Assembly: GCF_028551275.1 (NCBI RefSeq)
Contig: NZ_CP117025.1
Location: 2,534,001-2,598,000, forward strand
Origin: Sphingomonas hankookensis
Lineage (GTDB): Bacteria; Pseudomonadota; Alphaproteobacteria; Sphingomonadales; Sphingomonadaceae
Direction: 5' to 3'
Length of the DNA stretch: 64,000 bases
The number at the start of each line of letters is the position of its first letter. Position 1 is the stretch's first letter. The notes beneath the pieces are model-generated. The model did no database searches and was not told the origin of the DNA. It saw only the letters and a list, made by a program, of their open reading frames with translations. Both the position numbers and the translations under genes were made by a program. Below, piece after piece: positions 1 through 9,742 of this stretch.

Positions 1-1053
1 TTCCGCTTCGCCGAACAGTTCGCGGCGCTGCGCACGACCATCCTGCCGGCGATGATCGATCGCCACCGGGACGACAAAAGGCTGCGCATCTGGAGTGTCG
101 GCTGTTCGACCGGAGCGGAGGCCCACTCGGTCGCGGTGGTGCTGGACGATCTGCTGGGCGAGGCGATCGCGGACTGGCGCATCGCGCTCACCGGAACCGA
201 TATCGACGAAGCGGCACTGGACGCCGCGCGGCGCGCGGAATATTCGTCCTGGGCGCTTCGCACCATGGGCGAGACGGAGCGGGCGCGGTTGTTCGACCGC
301 ACCGGCGATCGCTACCGCCTGAAGGACCGCTACCGCGGGATCGCGCGGTTCGAACGCCACAACCTGTTGTCGATGATCGACGCGGCAGCGCCGCTGGGGT
401 TCAGCGATTACGACCTGATCCTGTGCCGCAACGTGCTGATCTATTTCCGGCAGGAGGATGCGACCGCGATCGTCGGCGCGCTGGCCAGGCGGCTGGCGAC
501 GGACGGCGTCCTGCTGCTGGGGCATGCCGAACCCAATCCCGGCTTCGATGCGGTCGCCGATAGCGAACTGATCGCTGGAATCCTGACCTATCGGACGCTC
601 GGCACCCGGCCGAAGCCGGTGCCGCCCACCCCGCCCGTGATCGAAACCGTCCCCGCGCCACACGTCGATAAATCACGCTCGGCGCCGCTCCCAAGGCCCC
701 CAGCGCCACCCCCGCCGACGCCAAAGACGGAAGCGCCGCTGGTGGTGCGCACGCCCGATGCCGTTGCCCATTATTTCGCGGCCCTCGATGCGCTGGCTGC
801 CGACGACAAGGAGCGCGCCGAACGGGCGTTTCGCGACGCGCTATACCTCGATCGATCCTTTGCGATGGCGCATTACCAGTTCGGCCACTACCTGCTGGCA
901 CAGGGCCGCGCGCCCGATGGTCGCCGCAGCCTGACCAACGCGCTGCGGGTCGCCAGCGCGCTTGCGCCCGATACCGAACTGGCCGAAGGCGAAGGCATGA
1001 CCGCCGGCGCGATGGCCACCGCCATCCGCCACACCATCGGACCCCATCGTTGA
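1..1053 (+). CDS. cheR: CheR-type chemoreceptor methyltransferase, 5' end outside the window
   Basis: S-adenosylmethionine-dependent glutamate methyltransferase that methylates the chemoreceptor encoded two genes downstream. The reading frame is open from base 1, so the N-terminal helical CheR domain is cut off by the window edge. The internal ATG at base 52 is not the true start. The SAM-binding motif IWSVGCSTGAEAHS and the LCRNVLIYF motif identify the family. After a proline-rich linker (roughly bases 610-730) the last 90 residues look like one or two TPR-like helices (ALDALAADDKERAERAFRDA), as in CheR proteins of Wsp/Frz-like alternative systems. The stop overlaps the next start (TTGA), which points to translational coupling. 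The family call is firm; the TPR extension is inferred. Confidence 0.93.
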   Translation, partial: FRFAEQFAALRTTILPAMIDRHRDDKRLRIWSVGCSTGAEAHSVAVVLDDLLGEAIADWRIALTGTDIDEAALDAARRAEYSSWALRTMGETERARLFDRTGDRYRLKDRYRGIARFERHNLLSMIDAAAPLGFSDYDLILCRNVLIYFRQEDATAIVGALARRLATDGVLLLGHAEPNPGFDAVADSELIAGILTYRTLGTRPKPVPPTPPVIETVPAPHVDKSRSAPLPRPPAPPPPTPKTEAPLVVRTPDAVAHYFAALDALAADDKERAERAFRDALYLDRSFAMAHYQFGHYLLAQGRAPDGRRSLTNALRVASALAPDTELAEGEGMTAGAMATAIRHTIGPHR

Positions 1054-1562
1054 GCGCACCGCTGATCCTTGCCGACGGCCTCGATGCCGATGCCATCGCC
1101 GCGATCCTGGCCGCACGGCAGCGGGCCGTCGGCAGCACGCGCTCCCTGGACGATCGACCGACCGAAACGCTGCTCGTCTTCGACCTGGGCGGCGTCGCGC
1201 ATGGCCTGCCGATCGACTGCGTACGTGCGGTCGCGCCGCTGCCCAAGGTGACGCGCCTGCCCCATCCCCCGGCCGCGCTGACGGGGCTGGTCGCATGGCG
1301 CGGCACGGTCGTGAACCTGTTCGCGCTGGCGGAGCTGCTCGACCGTGATGCGGCGGGCGCGACGGCGATGATCGTGCTGCGCCACGACGCGCCCCGTATC
1401 GCCCTTGCCGTCGATGCCGTGTCCGGCGTCACGACGATTGCCCGCCAGCCGGCCGCCTCGGCGCTTGCCACGCTGGTCGTCGATGGCGACCAAAGGTTGA
1501 CACGCATCGACCCCGTCATGCTGATCGAACGATTGCTCCCTGCCCGTCTTCAGGAAGGATAA
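1050..1562 (+). CDS. cheW: CheW-like coupling protein
   Basis: Adaptor expected to link the receptor (1566-3224) to the CheA kinase (3240-5243). It starts at a TTG overlapping the cheR stop. At 170 residues it has one CheW domain covering about residues 40-165, with the recognisable stretch LVAWRGTVVNLFALAELL and an N-terminal extension of about 35 residues. No other domain is seen. Its place between cheR and mcp in a run of overlapping genes supports the assignment. Confidence 0.88.
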   Translation: MSAPLILADGLDADAIAAILAARQRAVGSTRSLDDRPTETLLVFDLGGVAHGLPIDCVRAVAPLPKVTRLPHPPAALTGLVAWRGTVVNLFALAELLDRDAAGATAMIVLRHDAPRIALAVDAVSGVTTIARQPAASALATLVVDGDQRLTRIDPVMLIERLLPARLQEG

Positions 1563-1565
1563 GGT

Positions 1566-3224
1566 TTGTCCGTCTCTACCCGGATCGCCGCCGGCTTCGC
1601 CGCCCTGACCGCGATCCTCCTCGCGCTTGGCGTCTATGCGCTGGTCCAGATCGGCGACGTCCGCCACACCGTCGACATGATCGTCGAACGCGACCTCGCG
1701 TCGATGGAGGCGCTCAATCGCATCGACCACGCCCTGTCGCGCAAGGTCGAACAGCGCGCCAGCCTCGTCCAGGCCTTCCTGACCGGCGACAACAGTCGCG
1801 TCCGGGAGGCAACGACCGGATGGCGCAACGCCGTCGAGGAAGCGCAGCGCGGCATCGCCGAACAGGAACGCGCCGCCGAAACCTATCGCGACAATTCGGT
1901 GACGGGCGCGCGGTCCGAACTCTGGGCACGGATGGCCCGCCAACTGGCCGAGGGCGACCGCGCGCTCAAACAGACTCGGGCGGATGTCGAGACCCAGCTG
2001 GCCGCAATCGCTGCAGGCGACCGGGCGGCGGTGCTGGCGACCGAGGCCGATATCGTGCGCGACCATGCCGCGACGGTCGGCCGGATCGGCCAAGCGCGCG
2101 AAACGCTTAACGTCGCCATCGAACGTGGGCGGGATGCGACCCGCGACGTCTATAACGCCAGCCGGATTTCCATCATTCTGGGGCTGATGGTCGCGATCGT
2201 CGTCGCCATTGCCGTCGCGGTGACGACCCGCCGTTCGATCGTGCGGCCGCTCGATGCGTTCATGGGCTTTGTCGGGCGCATCGGCGAAGGCAATCTGTCG
2301 ACGACCACCGACGTGACCGGTGCCGACGAACTCGGGCGCCTTGGCCGCACGCTCAACGACATGGTCGGCGGGCTGCGCACCATCGCAACGCAGAACCGCG
2401 CAGCGACCAACGACCTGAACGCGGCGACCACCGAAATCCGTGCGTCGACGCAGGAACAGGCGGCGTCGGTCGAGGAGCAGTTGGCCGCGGTGCAGGAAAC
2501 CGCCGCCACCGTCGACGAGATCACTCATAGCGGCGCGCAGATCACTCGCCGCGCGCAGGAGGTGATCGCGCAGGCGCAGGCGACCGCCCAAGTCAGCAAC
2601 GCCGGCCTGACTGCCGTCGCCGATACCGCGCGCGCGATGGATGCGATCCGCGAACAGGCCGAAGCGGTGGCGACCAACATCGTCGCCCTGTCGGAAAAGA
2701 CCCAGGCGATCGGCGACATCATCGCGACGGTCAACGACGTGTCGGAACGCTCGCACCTGCTCGCGCTCAACGCCTCGATCGAGGCGGCGGCGGCGGGTGA
2801 ACAGGGGCGCAGTTTCGCCATCGTCGCATCGGAGATGAAGCAGCTGGCCGATCAGGCCAAGGGCGCGACACGCAACGTCCGCTCGATCCTGGGCGATATC
2901 CAGCGCGGGATCAATTCGTCGGTGATGCTGACCGAGGAGGCGGTGAAGCGCGTCGCGTCGGGCAAGGAACGCACCGATGCCGGCCATGCCGCGATCGAGG
3001 AACTGGCGACCCGCGTGCAGGAAAATGTCCAGACCTTCCAGCAGATCGTCGCATCGACCAACCAGCAGCAGATCGGCATCGAACAGGTCACCATCGCCCT
3101 GCAGAATATCCGCGAAGCGTCGCAACAGACCGCTGCCTCCACCCGTCAGCTCGATCAGGCGGCAAGCGACCTGGGCGAATTGTCGCGCACGCTGGTCGGC
3201 CTGACCGAACGCTACCGCCTGTAA
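1566..3224 (+). CDS. Methyl-accepting chemotaxis protein
   Basis: Membrane chemoreceptor of 552 residues. It has an N-terminal membrane anchor (about residues 7-27), a helical sensor segment of about 170 residues that may be a four-helix bundle, a second membrane segment near residues 200-218 (LGLMVAIVVAIAVAV), a HAMP domain, and a cytoplasmic signalling hairpin whose tip contains ALNASIEAAAAGEQGRSFA. The start is TTG, 3 bases after the cheW stop. No C-terminal pentapeptide tether for CheR/CheB is visible. It is the only receptor gene in the window and is probably the dedicated input of this operon. The ligand cannot be told from the sequence. Confidence 0.93.
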   Translation: MSVSTRIAAGFAALTAILLALGVYALVQIGDVRHTVDMIVERDLASMEALNRIDHALSRKVEQRASLVQAFLTGDNSRVREATTGWRNAVEEAQRGIAEQERAAETYRDNSVTGARSELWARMARQLAEGDRALKQTRADVETQLAAIAAGDRAAVLATEADIVRDHAATVGRIGQARETLNVAIERGRDATRDVYNASRISIILGLMVAIVVAIAVAVTTRRSIVRPLDAFMGFVGRIGEGNLSTTTDVTGADELGRLGRTLNDMVGGLRTIATQNRAATNDLNAATTEIRASTQEQAASVEEQLAAVQETAATVDEITHSGAQITRRAQEVIAQAQATAQVSNAGLTAVADTARAMDAIREQAEAVATNIVALSEKTQAIGDIIATVNDVSERSHLLALNASIEAAAAGEQGRSFAIVASEMKQLADQAKGATRNVRSILGDIQRGINSSVMLTEEAVKRVASGKERTDAGHAAIEELATRVQENVQTFQQIVASTNQQQIGIEQVTIALQNIREASQQTAASTRQLDQAASDLGELSRTLVGLTERYRL

Positions 3225-3239
3225 CGGCAGGACGCGCGC

Positions 3240-5243
3240 GTGGACGAGCTTCAGGCCGAATTGCTGGCGGCATTCGCGTCGGAACTGGCCGAACACATGG
3301 CCGGCATCCGCGCGGCGCTGGCCGATGCTGATGCCGGCCGCCCGGTCGACCTGCGCGAATTCAGCCGCCGGGCGCACAGCCTGAAAGGCGCGGCGCGCGC
3401 GGTTGAACTGCCGGAGAGCGAAGCCGCCGCGCATGAGGCGGAGGCGCTGATCCTCGCCATCGAACGCGGCGAACGGGCGATGGACGGCGCGGCGATCGCC
3501 GAGCTCCGCCGCCTCGCCGATGCGATCGAGGACGGCGCCGCCCCGGATACGAACGACAGCGCGACCGACATCGAGCCCGAACGGCGTGTCGCGGTGTCGG
3601 GCCACCGGGTCGAGCGGCTCGGCCGTTCGCTGCACGTCATGGCGACGCAGATCGCCGAACAGGGCATGGTCGCCGACCGTTTGAACGCGCTGGCCGAGGA
3701 TCTTGCCGCACTGTCGCCTCTGCTCGCCACCGCCGGCGACAGCGAAGCCGCACGACGGCTGCGACAGGCGACGGGCGAGCTGGACCGCATCCGCCGCCTG
3801 CACGGGCGGCTGCGCGACGCGCTGGACCGGTCGAGCGCCGAACTGGAACGCGATGGCGAGCGGCTGTTGCTGCAACCGGTGGCGACGCTCTTCGACGGCT
3901 ATGAACGCGCCGTCCGCGACCTGGCGACCGCCGAGGGCAAGGTCGCACGGCTACGAACGACCGAAACGGATGGCGAGGCCGATCGCCGCGTCCTGAATGC
4001 GCTGCGCGATCCGCTGCTGCACGTCCTGCGCAATGCCGTGCGCCATGGCATCGAAACGCCCGACCGTCGCCATCGAGCGGGCAAGGAGGACACAGGCACG
4101 ATCAGCATCGACACGCGGATCGATCGCGGGCGGCTGATCATCACCGTCCGTGACGACGGTGCCGGGCTGGACGATGCGGCGATCGTCGCCCGTGCCCGCG
4201 CTGCCGACCTGATCCCCGCCGATGCCCCCCCGCCCAGAGGACAGGCGTTGCATGCGCTGCTGTTCGAACAGGGACTGTCCACCGCCGACCGGCTGGACGA
4301 GGTCGCCGGGCGCGGCATCGGCCTGTCGGTCGTGGCGGAGGTCGCCCGCCGCCTGCACGGGTCGGCCAGCATCGCGCCCGGCTCGGGCGGCGGGACCGTC
4401 GTGACCATCGCCGTGCCGGTCGCACTGACCCGCCGCACATTGCTGATGGTCGAGGTCGGCGACACGGTCTGCGCCCTACCCGCCGATGCGGTGCGACAGG
4501 TACTGCGGATCGATCCCGCCGACCTTTCCCCCAGCGGAGCGGAGGTGATGCTGCCGGTCAATGGCCAGCCGCTGCCCGTTACGCGGCTCGGCGACATATT
4601 GGGCACGGCACAGGCCGATGCCGCCGGTCCGCTGCGGGCGGTGGTGCTGGAGGCGGAGGGCGTCCGCCGCGTCCTGATCGTCGATGCGCTGCGCGATGTC
4701 CGGGCGCTGCTGGTCGGCGATGCCGCGGCGATCGCCGCCGATCTGCCGCTGGTGCTGGGCACGGTGCTGACGAATGGCGAGGTCGTGCTGGTGCTCGATC
4801 CGGCCCAGCTGGTACGCGACCGGGCCAGCGGCCGGGCGGCAAGCCCCTACGTCGCGCCCCAGGCCGAAGCGCAAAGCCGCACCATCCTGGTCGTCGACGA
4901 TTCCATCACGACCCGTACGCTGGAGCGCAGCATCCTCGAAGCGCAGGGCTATCGCGTACTGGTCGAGGTCGACGGACTGGCCGGGCTGGAACGGCTGCGC
5001 TCCGGCCTCGATGCCATCGATCTGGTCGTCGCAGATGTCGAGATGCCGCGCATGGATGGCTTCGCTTTGCTGGCGGCGATACGGAACGATCCGGCACTCA
5101 AAACTTTACCGGTCATCATGATGACATCGCGCAACAGCCCCGACGATATCGAACGCGGCCTCAGCCTCGGCGCCGACGCCTATGTCACCAAACAGGATTT
5201 CGATCAGGGCATGTTGATCGGCACCGTCCAGCAGCTGATCTGA
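3240..5243 (+). CDS. cheA: CheA-type histidine kinase with C-terminal receiver
   Basis: Chemosensory kinase of 667 residues with a fused receiver. The order is HPt (about residues 1-105; phospho-acceptor His46 in RRAHSLKG), a helical dimerisation stretch, HATPase (about 255-400; HVLRNAVRHGIE, DDGAGLD, GRGIGLSVV), a CheW-like domain (about 405-530), then a receiver (about 545-665; ILVVDDSITTRTLERS, acceptor Asp in VVADVEMPRMDG). No CheY/CheB-docking P2 domain can be seen, as in Wsp/Frz-like kinases. The start is GTG. The fused receiver may act as a phosphate sink or an output. It is followed 4 bases later by cheB. Confidence 0.93.
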   Translation: MDELQAELLAAFASELAEHMAGIRAALADADAGRPVDLREFSRRAHSLKGAARAVELPESEAAAHEAEALILAIERGERAMDGAAIAELRRLADAIEDGAAPDTNDSATDIEPERRVAVSGHRVERLGRSLHVMATQIAEQGMVADRLNALAEDLAALSPLLATAGDSEAARRLRQATGELDRIRRLHGRLRDALDRSSAELERDGERLLLQPVATLFDGYERAVRDLATAEGKVARLRTTETDGEADRRVLNALRDPLLHVLRNAVRHGIETPDRRHRAGKEDTGTISIDTRIDRGRLIITVRDDGAGLDDAAIVARARAADLIPADAPPPRGQALHALLFEQGLSTADRLDEVAGRGIGLSVVAEVARRLHGSASIAPGSGGGTVVTIAVPVALTRRTLLMVEVGDTVCALPADAVRQVLRIDPADLSPSGAEVMLPVNGQPLPVTRLGDILGTAQADAAGPLRAVVLEAEGVRRVLIVDALRDVRALLVGDAAAIAADLPLVLGTVLTNGEVVLVLDPAQLVRDRASGRAASPYVAPQAEAQSRTILVVDDSITTRTLERSILEAQGYRVLVEVDGLAGLERLRSGLDAIDLVVADVEMPRMDGFALLAAIRNDPALKTLPVIMMTSRNSPDDIERGLSLGADAYVTKQDFDQGMLIGTVQQLI

Positions 5244-5247
5244 CGCA

Positions 5248-6288
5248 ATGACGGCCCGCACCGCCCCTGCCCGCGTGATGATCGTCGAGGATTCGACCGT
5301 GGTCCGCACGCTGCTGACGCATATCGTCGGCAGCGACCCGCGCCTGACCGTCGCCGCCAGCTTCGCCACCGCCGAAGAAGCGATCGAGGCGCTGCCGGTC
5401 CTCCGCCCCGATGTCATCTCGATGGATATTCGCCTGCCCGGCATCGACGGGCTGGAGGCAACGCGGCAGATCATGGCCAGCCATCCGACGCCGATCGTGG
5501 TGATCTCCGCCAGCATGGACGGCGGCGCGATGGGCGACAGCATGGACGCGCTGCGCGCCGGGGCGCTGTCGGTCGTCGAAAAGCCGGTCGGGCTGGGCGA
5601 TGCCGCCTATGCCCAGGTCGCGCACGAGATACGGACGCAGCTTGCAATCATGAGCGAGGTGGCGGTGGTGCGGCGACGGATGCCGGCCGCGCCCAAAATT
5701 CCGGTTCAGCCCGTCCGACAGCGCGCCCCCTCGGCCCTCCTGTTCGCGGCATCGACCGGTGGCCCTCCGGCACTCGCCCGGTTGCTGGGCGCGCTCCCGG
5801 CCGATCTGCCGCTGCCGGTGCTGCTGGTGCAGCATATGGGGGCCAGCTTCATGGCCGGCTTTGCCAGCTGGCTCGACAGCGTTGTCCCACAGCGGGTCGA
5901 GCTTGCCCGCAACGGCGAGATGCCGACGCCGGGAACGGTCCATGTCGCGCCCGGCGACGCCCATCTGACGCTCGCACGCGGAGGCACGATCCGTCTGGCC
6001 ACCGACGGACCGGTCGGCGGCCAGCGCCCCTCCGCGACCCGCCTGATCGAGAGCGCCGCCGTGGCACTGGACGGTGCGGCGCTGGCCGTCGTCCTGACCG
6101 GAATGGGTGAGGACGGCGCGGCCGGCGTGCGGGCGCTGCTCGCGGCTGGCGGACAGGCGGTGGCGGAGGACGCCAGCACCTCGATCGTCTATGGCATGCC
6201 CGCGGCTGCGCATCGCGCCGGTGCGCTCTCGCTGCCGCTCGACCTGATCGCCCCGCATGTCCGCCGCATCGTGGAGCGCGCGCGGTGA
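5248..6288 (+). CDS. cheB: CheB chemoreceptor glutamate methylesterase
   Basis: Response-regulator methylesterase of 346 residues that removes the methyl groups added by CheR. The N-terminal receiver (about 1-125; MIVEDSTVVRTLL, acceptor Asp in ISMDIRLPGIDG) is joined by a short linker to the esterase domain (about 160-340). The Ser-His-Asp catalytic elements are visible: the Ser in AASTGGPPAL, the His in LVQHMGASF and the Asp in GMGEDGAAGV. The stop overlaps the next start (GTGA). It forms an adaptation pair with the cheR at the start of the window. Confidence 0.94.
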   Translation: MTARTAPARVMIVEDSTVVRTLLTHIVGSDPRLTVAASFATAEEAIEALPVLRPDVISMDIRLPGIDGLEATRQIMASHPTPIVVISASMDGGAMGDSMDALRAGALSVVEKPVGLGDAAYAQVAHEIRTQLAIMSEVAVVRRRMPAAPKIPVQPVRQRAPSALLFAASTGGPPALARLLGALPADLPLPVLLVQHMGASFMAGFASWLDSVVPQRVELARNGEMPTPGTVHVAPGDAHLTLARGGTIRLATDGPVGGQRPSATRLIESAAVALDGAALAVVLTGMGEDGAAGVRALLAAGGQAVAEDASTSIVYGMPAAAHRAGALSLPLDLIAPHVRRIVERAR

Positions 6289-7937
6289 ACGACGACGCAG
6301 CGATCCTGCTGATCGAGGATTCCGATACCCAGGCGCTGCAATTGCGGCGGATGTTCGAACGTGCCGGCTTTCGGATCGACCGGACGCGCGATGCCGAAAC
6401 CGCGCTGGAAACGCTGAACCACAGCCGGCCGGACCTGCTGGTCGTCGATTATCGCCTGCCGGGCATGAACGGCGACGAACTGGTGCGCATCGTGCGACAG
6501 ACCGGCGCCACCCGCACGCTGCCGATCCTGATGCTGACCGGCGACGATGCATCGGATGTCGAACGACAGGGGCTGGACAGCGGTGCCAACGCCTATGTGC
6601 CCAAGCGCGGCGGGGCCGAGCTGATCCTGTCGCGGGTCCGCGCCCTGTTGCGGCAGGTACGCGCACGGCCGCTGGGCGACGGCCCGGCAGCGGCCTTGCG
6701 CCAGGCGCGCCTGCTGCTGCTCGCCCCGCAGGACACGGCGTCGGATCAGCTGGTGTCCGACCTTGCCGCCGAGGGCTATCACGTCGGCCATGTCGCCGGG
6801 ATCGCCGATACCCTGAAGGCGATCGACGAGGAAGCGGCCGACGGCATCCTCGTCGTCGAACAGCCGGGTGATCCGTCCTTCGGCCTGTCGGCAAAACTGG
6901 ACGCGCGCCGCACCGCGCGGGCAAGCGGCGTTGCGCTGGTTGCGCTGACCGACGATGCCGAGCCGGCGACGGTACTGGCTGGCCTCGCCGCCGGAGCGGA
7001 CGACGTGGTGTCGCGCGGGCGCGACGGCGACATGCTGCTCGTCCGTATCCGGGCCATCGTCCGGCGCAAGCTGGCGCGCGACGAGGAGGCCGCGGGTATC
7101 GCGCGCGAACAGGCGCAGGCGATCGCACTGGCACAGGCCCGCGCAGAGGCCGACGCGGCGGAACGGCTGGCGCAGGCCAATGCCGAACTGGCCGGCGCCA
7201 ACGCCCTGCTGCGCGAAACCCAGGCGCAACTGGTCCAATCGGCCAAGATGGCGTCGTTGGGCGAACTGGTCGCGGGCATCGCGCATGAGATCAACAATCC
7301 GCTCGCCTTCATCCTGGCCCATCAGGCCACTGTCGAACGGGCGGTCGCCGGCGCGGCGAATGCCGATGACGATGCGCGCGGCGCACTGCTGACCAAGGCG
7401 GCGGACCGGCTCCAGTCGATCCGGTCCGGCCTGACCCGTATTCAGGAACTGGTGGTGAAGCTGCGGCGCTTTTCGCGGCTGGACGATGGCGAGGTGTCGC
7501 GGATCGACATTCCCGATGCCATCGACGCGGTCCTGACCCTGCTCGCCCCTCGTCTGGGCAGCGTCGAGGTAGTCCGGACCTACGGGCCGGCACGGATGCT
7601 CGAATGTTCGGGGGCGCTGGTCAATCAGGTCGTGATGAACATCGTCGCCAACGCCGCCGATGCGGTCGATCCGGTCGCGGGCCGCATCGCCATCACCACC
7701 GGTGCCGCCGACGGCATGTTCTGCATCCAGGTCGACGACAATGGCCCGGGCGTTCCCGAGGACCGTCGCGAGCGGGTGTTCGAACCCTTTTTCACGACCA
7801 AGGATGTCGGCTCCGGCACCGGCCTGGGTCTTGCCATCGCCTATGGCGTCGTCCGCTCGCACGGCGGGACGATCGCGATCGAGCGCGCGGTACAGGGTGG
7901 CGCTTCCTTCATCATCAGGATACCAGAACGGCCGTAA
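6285..7937 (+). CDS. Receiver-receiver-histidine kinase hybrid protein
   Basis: Signalling protein of 550 residues, GTG start overlapping the cheB stop. The order is a complete receiver (about residues 4-120; LLIEDSDTQ, acceptor Asp in [13 protein letters not shown]), a receiver-like domain (about 140-255) with no obvious acceptor Asp (the equivalent segment reads [11 protein letters not shown]), a coiled coil of about 55 residues rich in Ala, Gln and Glu, a HisKA domain with the acceptor His in [13 protein letters not shown], and a HATPase ([23 protein letters not shown]). There is no membrane segment. It is likely phosphorylated by the upstream CheA and so carries the array output to a phosphorelay. 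The coupling to CheA is inferred from operon position. Confidence 0.9.
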   Translation: MNDDAAILLIEDSDTQALQLRRMFERAGFRIDRTRDAETALETLNHSRPDLLVVDYRLPGMNGDELVRIVRQTGATRTLPILMLTGDDASDVERQGLDSGANAYVPKRGGAELILSRVRALLRQVRARPLGDGPAAALRQARLLLLAPQDTASDQLVSDLAAEGYHVGHVAGIADTLKAIDEEAADGILVVEQPGDPSFGLSAKLDARRTARASGVALVALTDDAEPATVLAGLAAGADDVVSRGRDGDMLLVRIRAIVRRKLARDEEAAGIAREQAQAIALAQARAEADAAERLAQANAELAGANALLRETQAQLVQSAKMASLGELVAGIAHEINNPLAFILAHQATVERAVAGAANADDDARGALLTKAADRLQSIRSGLTRIQELVVKLRRFSRLDDGEVSRIDIPDAIDAVLTLLAPRLGSVEVVRTYGPARMLECSGALVNQVVMNIVANAADAVDPVAGRIAITTGAADGMFCIQVDDNGPGVPEDRRERVFEPFFTTKDVGSGTGLGLAIAYGVVRSHGGTIAIERAVQGGASFIIRIPERP

Positions 7938-9742
7938 TGGATATGCCCGGTTCCCCGCCCCTGCTGCTGCTGGTCGATGACGAGCCGGAAATCCTGGTCG
8001 CGCTCGGCGATCTGCTGGAGGACCGCTACCGCATCCTGTCGACCGCATCGCCGGTCGAGGCGCTGGAACTGGTCCGCGCCCATACCGACATCGCCGTCAT
8101 CGTCTCCGATCAGCGCATGCCGGAGCTGACCGGCAGCCAGTTCCTCGCCCGCGCCCGCCAAATGACCGATGCGGAGGCGATCCTGCTGACCGGCTATGCC
8201 GATCTGTCGGCGGTCGTCGCGGCGCTCAACGACGGCGCGATCAGTGGCTATGCGAACAAGCCTTGGGATGCCGAGGCGCTGATCGCGATGGTCGCCGCCG
8301 CCGCCGACCGTTATGCCCTGCGGCAGGCGCTGGCGTTCGAACGCGCCGCCTTTCGCGGGTTGGCCGACGGGTCGGGCGATGTCGTTACCATCCTCGATCA
8401 GCATGGCCACGTCGTACGCGGCGCCACGCGCCCGAACGGTATCGATCCCCGCGACCTCGCCATTCTCGGCCAGGGCGGCAGCGATGACGAGGACCGCCAT
8501 CTGGTCCAGCCCTGGGGCGACAGCTGGACGCATATCCGGCGCATCCCCTTCACCATCGGGCCGAACCGCTACCTGCTGAAGATCGAGCGCGACGATACCG
8601 GTCGCCGCCTTGCCGAACGACGCCACCACCAGTCGGAAAAGCTGGAGGCGCTGGGCACGCTGTCGGGCGGCATCGCGCATGATTTCAACAATCTGCTGGC
8701 GGCGATCGTCGGCAATCTCGAACTCGCCGAGCGGCGGATCGACGACCGCGACCGGCTCCGCCGCTATCTCGACGCGGCGAGCGAGGCGGCCGGTCGTGGC
8801 AGCGCGATCACCCGCCGGTTGCTCAGCTTCAGCCGTCAGCGCGATCTGGCCGCCGAAATCTTCCGTCCCGACGACGTGATCCGGTCGATCGAGGAACTGA
8901 TCGTGCGCACCGCCGCCGGGCGGATCCGCGTCGCCTATGACTTTGCCGAGCCCGGCTGGTCGGTGAAGACCGATGTCGGGCAGTTCGAACTCGCTATCCT
9001 CAATCTCGCGATCAATGCGCGCGATGCGATGGATGGCAGCGGCACGGTACGGATCGGCACCGCCAATATCGACGATGCCGGCGTCTTCCTGCCGAATTTG
9101 TCGGGCGGGTTCGTCCGCATCACCGTCAGCGATACCGGCAGCGGCATGGACAGCGCGGTGCGCGAGCGGGTGTTCGAACCCTTCTTCACCACCAAGGCGC
9201 AGGGGGCCGGCACGGGCCTCGGCCTGCCGATGGTGCGGGCAATGGCACGCGCCGCCGGCGGCGACGTGACGATCGATAGCGAGGTCGGTCGCGGTACGCA
9301 TATCCACCTCTGGCTGCCCCGGATCGAGGCACGCCCCACACCCGCCGCGCAGGAGTCGACCGGGCCGACCGGTCCGCTTCGGCTGATGCTGGTCGAGGAT
9401 GATTCGGAAGTGCGCGCGGTGGTCGCCGCGCAGTTGGAGGCCGCCGGGCACAGCATCGTCGTCCATGATTCCGCGGTGCAGGCTGTCGCCATGCTCGAAG
9501 CGGGCGACCGGTTCGACATGGTGCTGACCGACTATGCGATGCCCGACCTGTCGGGGATCGAGGTCGCGGCGCGCGTGCGGGCCTGCTGCCCCGATACGCC
9601 GGTCCTGCTGATCACCGGCTTTGCCGAGATCGGGGATACGCAGATCGGCGTCCCCGTCCTGACCAAGCCGTTTACCGGCGATCAGTTGCTGACCGCGATC
9701 GCAAACGCCTCCGCGGCTACTGCGGACAGCGTATCCGGCTGA
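7937..9742 (+). CDS. Hybrid histidine kinase with receivers at both ends
   Basis: Cytosolic hybrid kinase of 601 residues starting at the ATG in TAATG that overlaps the previous stop. The order is a receiver (about 8-125; LLLVDDEPEILVALG, acceptor Asp in VIVSDQRMPELTG, an RpfG/HD-GYP-like type), a short PAS-like region (about 140-215), HisKA with LSGGIAHDFNNLLAAIVG, HATPase (VSDTGSGMD, GTGLGLPMVRA), and a second receiver (about 485-598; LMLVEDDSEVRA, acceptor in LTDYAMPDLSG). It ends the chemosensory operon. With the gene before it, it takes the place where a free CheY would be expected. The last 26 bases overlap the convergent lipoprotein gene. Confidence 0.9.
   Translation: MDMPGSPPLLLLVDDEPEILVALGDLLEDRYRILSTASPVEALELVRAHTDIAVIVSDQRMPELTGSQFLARARQMTDAEAILLTGYADLSAVVAALNDGAISGYANKPWDAEALIAMVAAAADRYALRQALAFERAAFRGLADGSGDVVTILDQHGHVVRGATRPNGIDPRDLAILGQGGSDDEDRHLVQPWGDSWTHIRRIPFTIGPNRYLLKIERDDTGRRLAERRHHQSEKLEALGTLSGGIAHDFNNLLAAIVGNLELAERRIDDRDRLRRYLDAASEAAGRGSAITRRLLSFSRQRDLAAEIFRPDDVIRSIEELIVRTAAGRIRVAYDFAEPGWSVKTDVGQFELAILNLAINARDAMDGSGTVRIGTANIDDAGVFLPNLSGGFVRITVSDTGSGMDSAVRERVFEPFFTTKAQGAGTGLGLPMVRAMARAAGGDVTIDSEVGRGTHIHLWLPRIEARPTPAAQESTGPTGPLRLMLVEDDSEVRAVVAAQLEAAGHSIVVHDSAVQAVAMLEAGDRFDMVLTDYAMPDLSGIEVAARVRACCPDTPVLLITGFAEIGDTQIGVPVLTKPFTGDQLLTAIANASAATADSVSG

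Noticed and set aside
888..3875. 995-residue frame on the minus strand
   Set aside because: It is antisense to cheR, cheW, mcp and cheA, all with clear domains; long opposite frames are expected at this GC.
7604..7936. N-terminal extension of the second hybrid kinase to base 7604
   Set aside because: It overlaps the HATPase end of the previous gene out of frame and reads as low-complexity; the ATG at 7937 is coupled to the previous stop.
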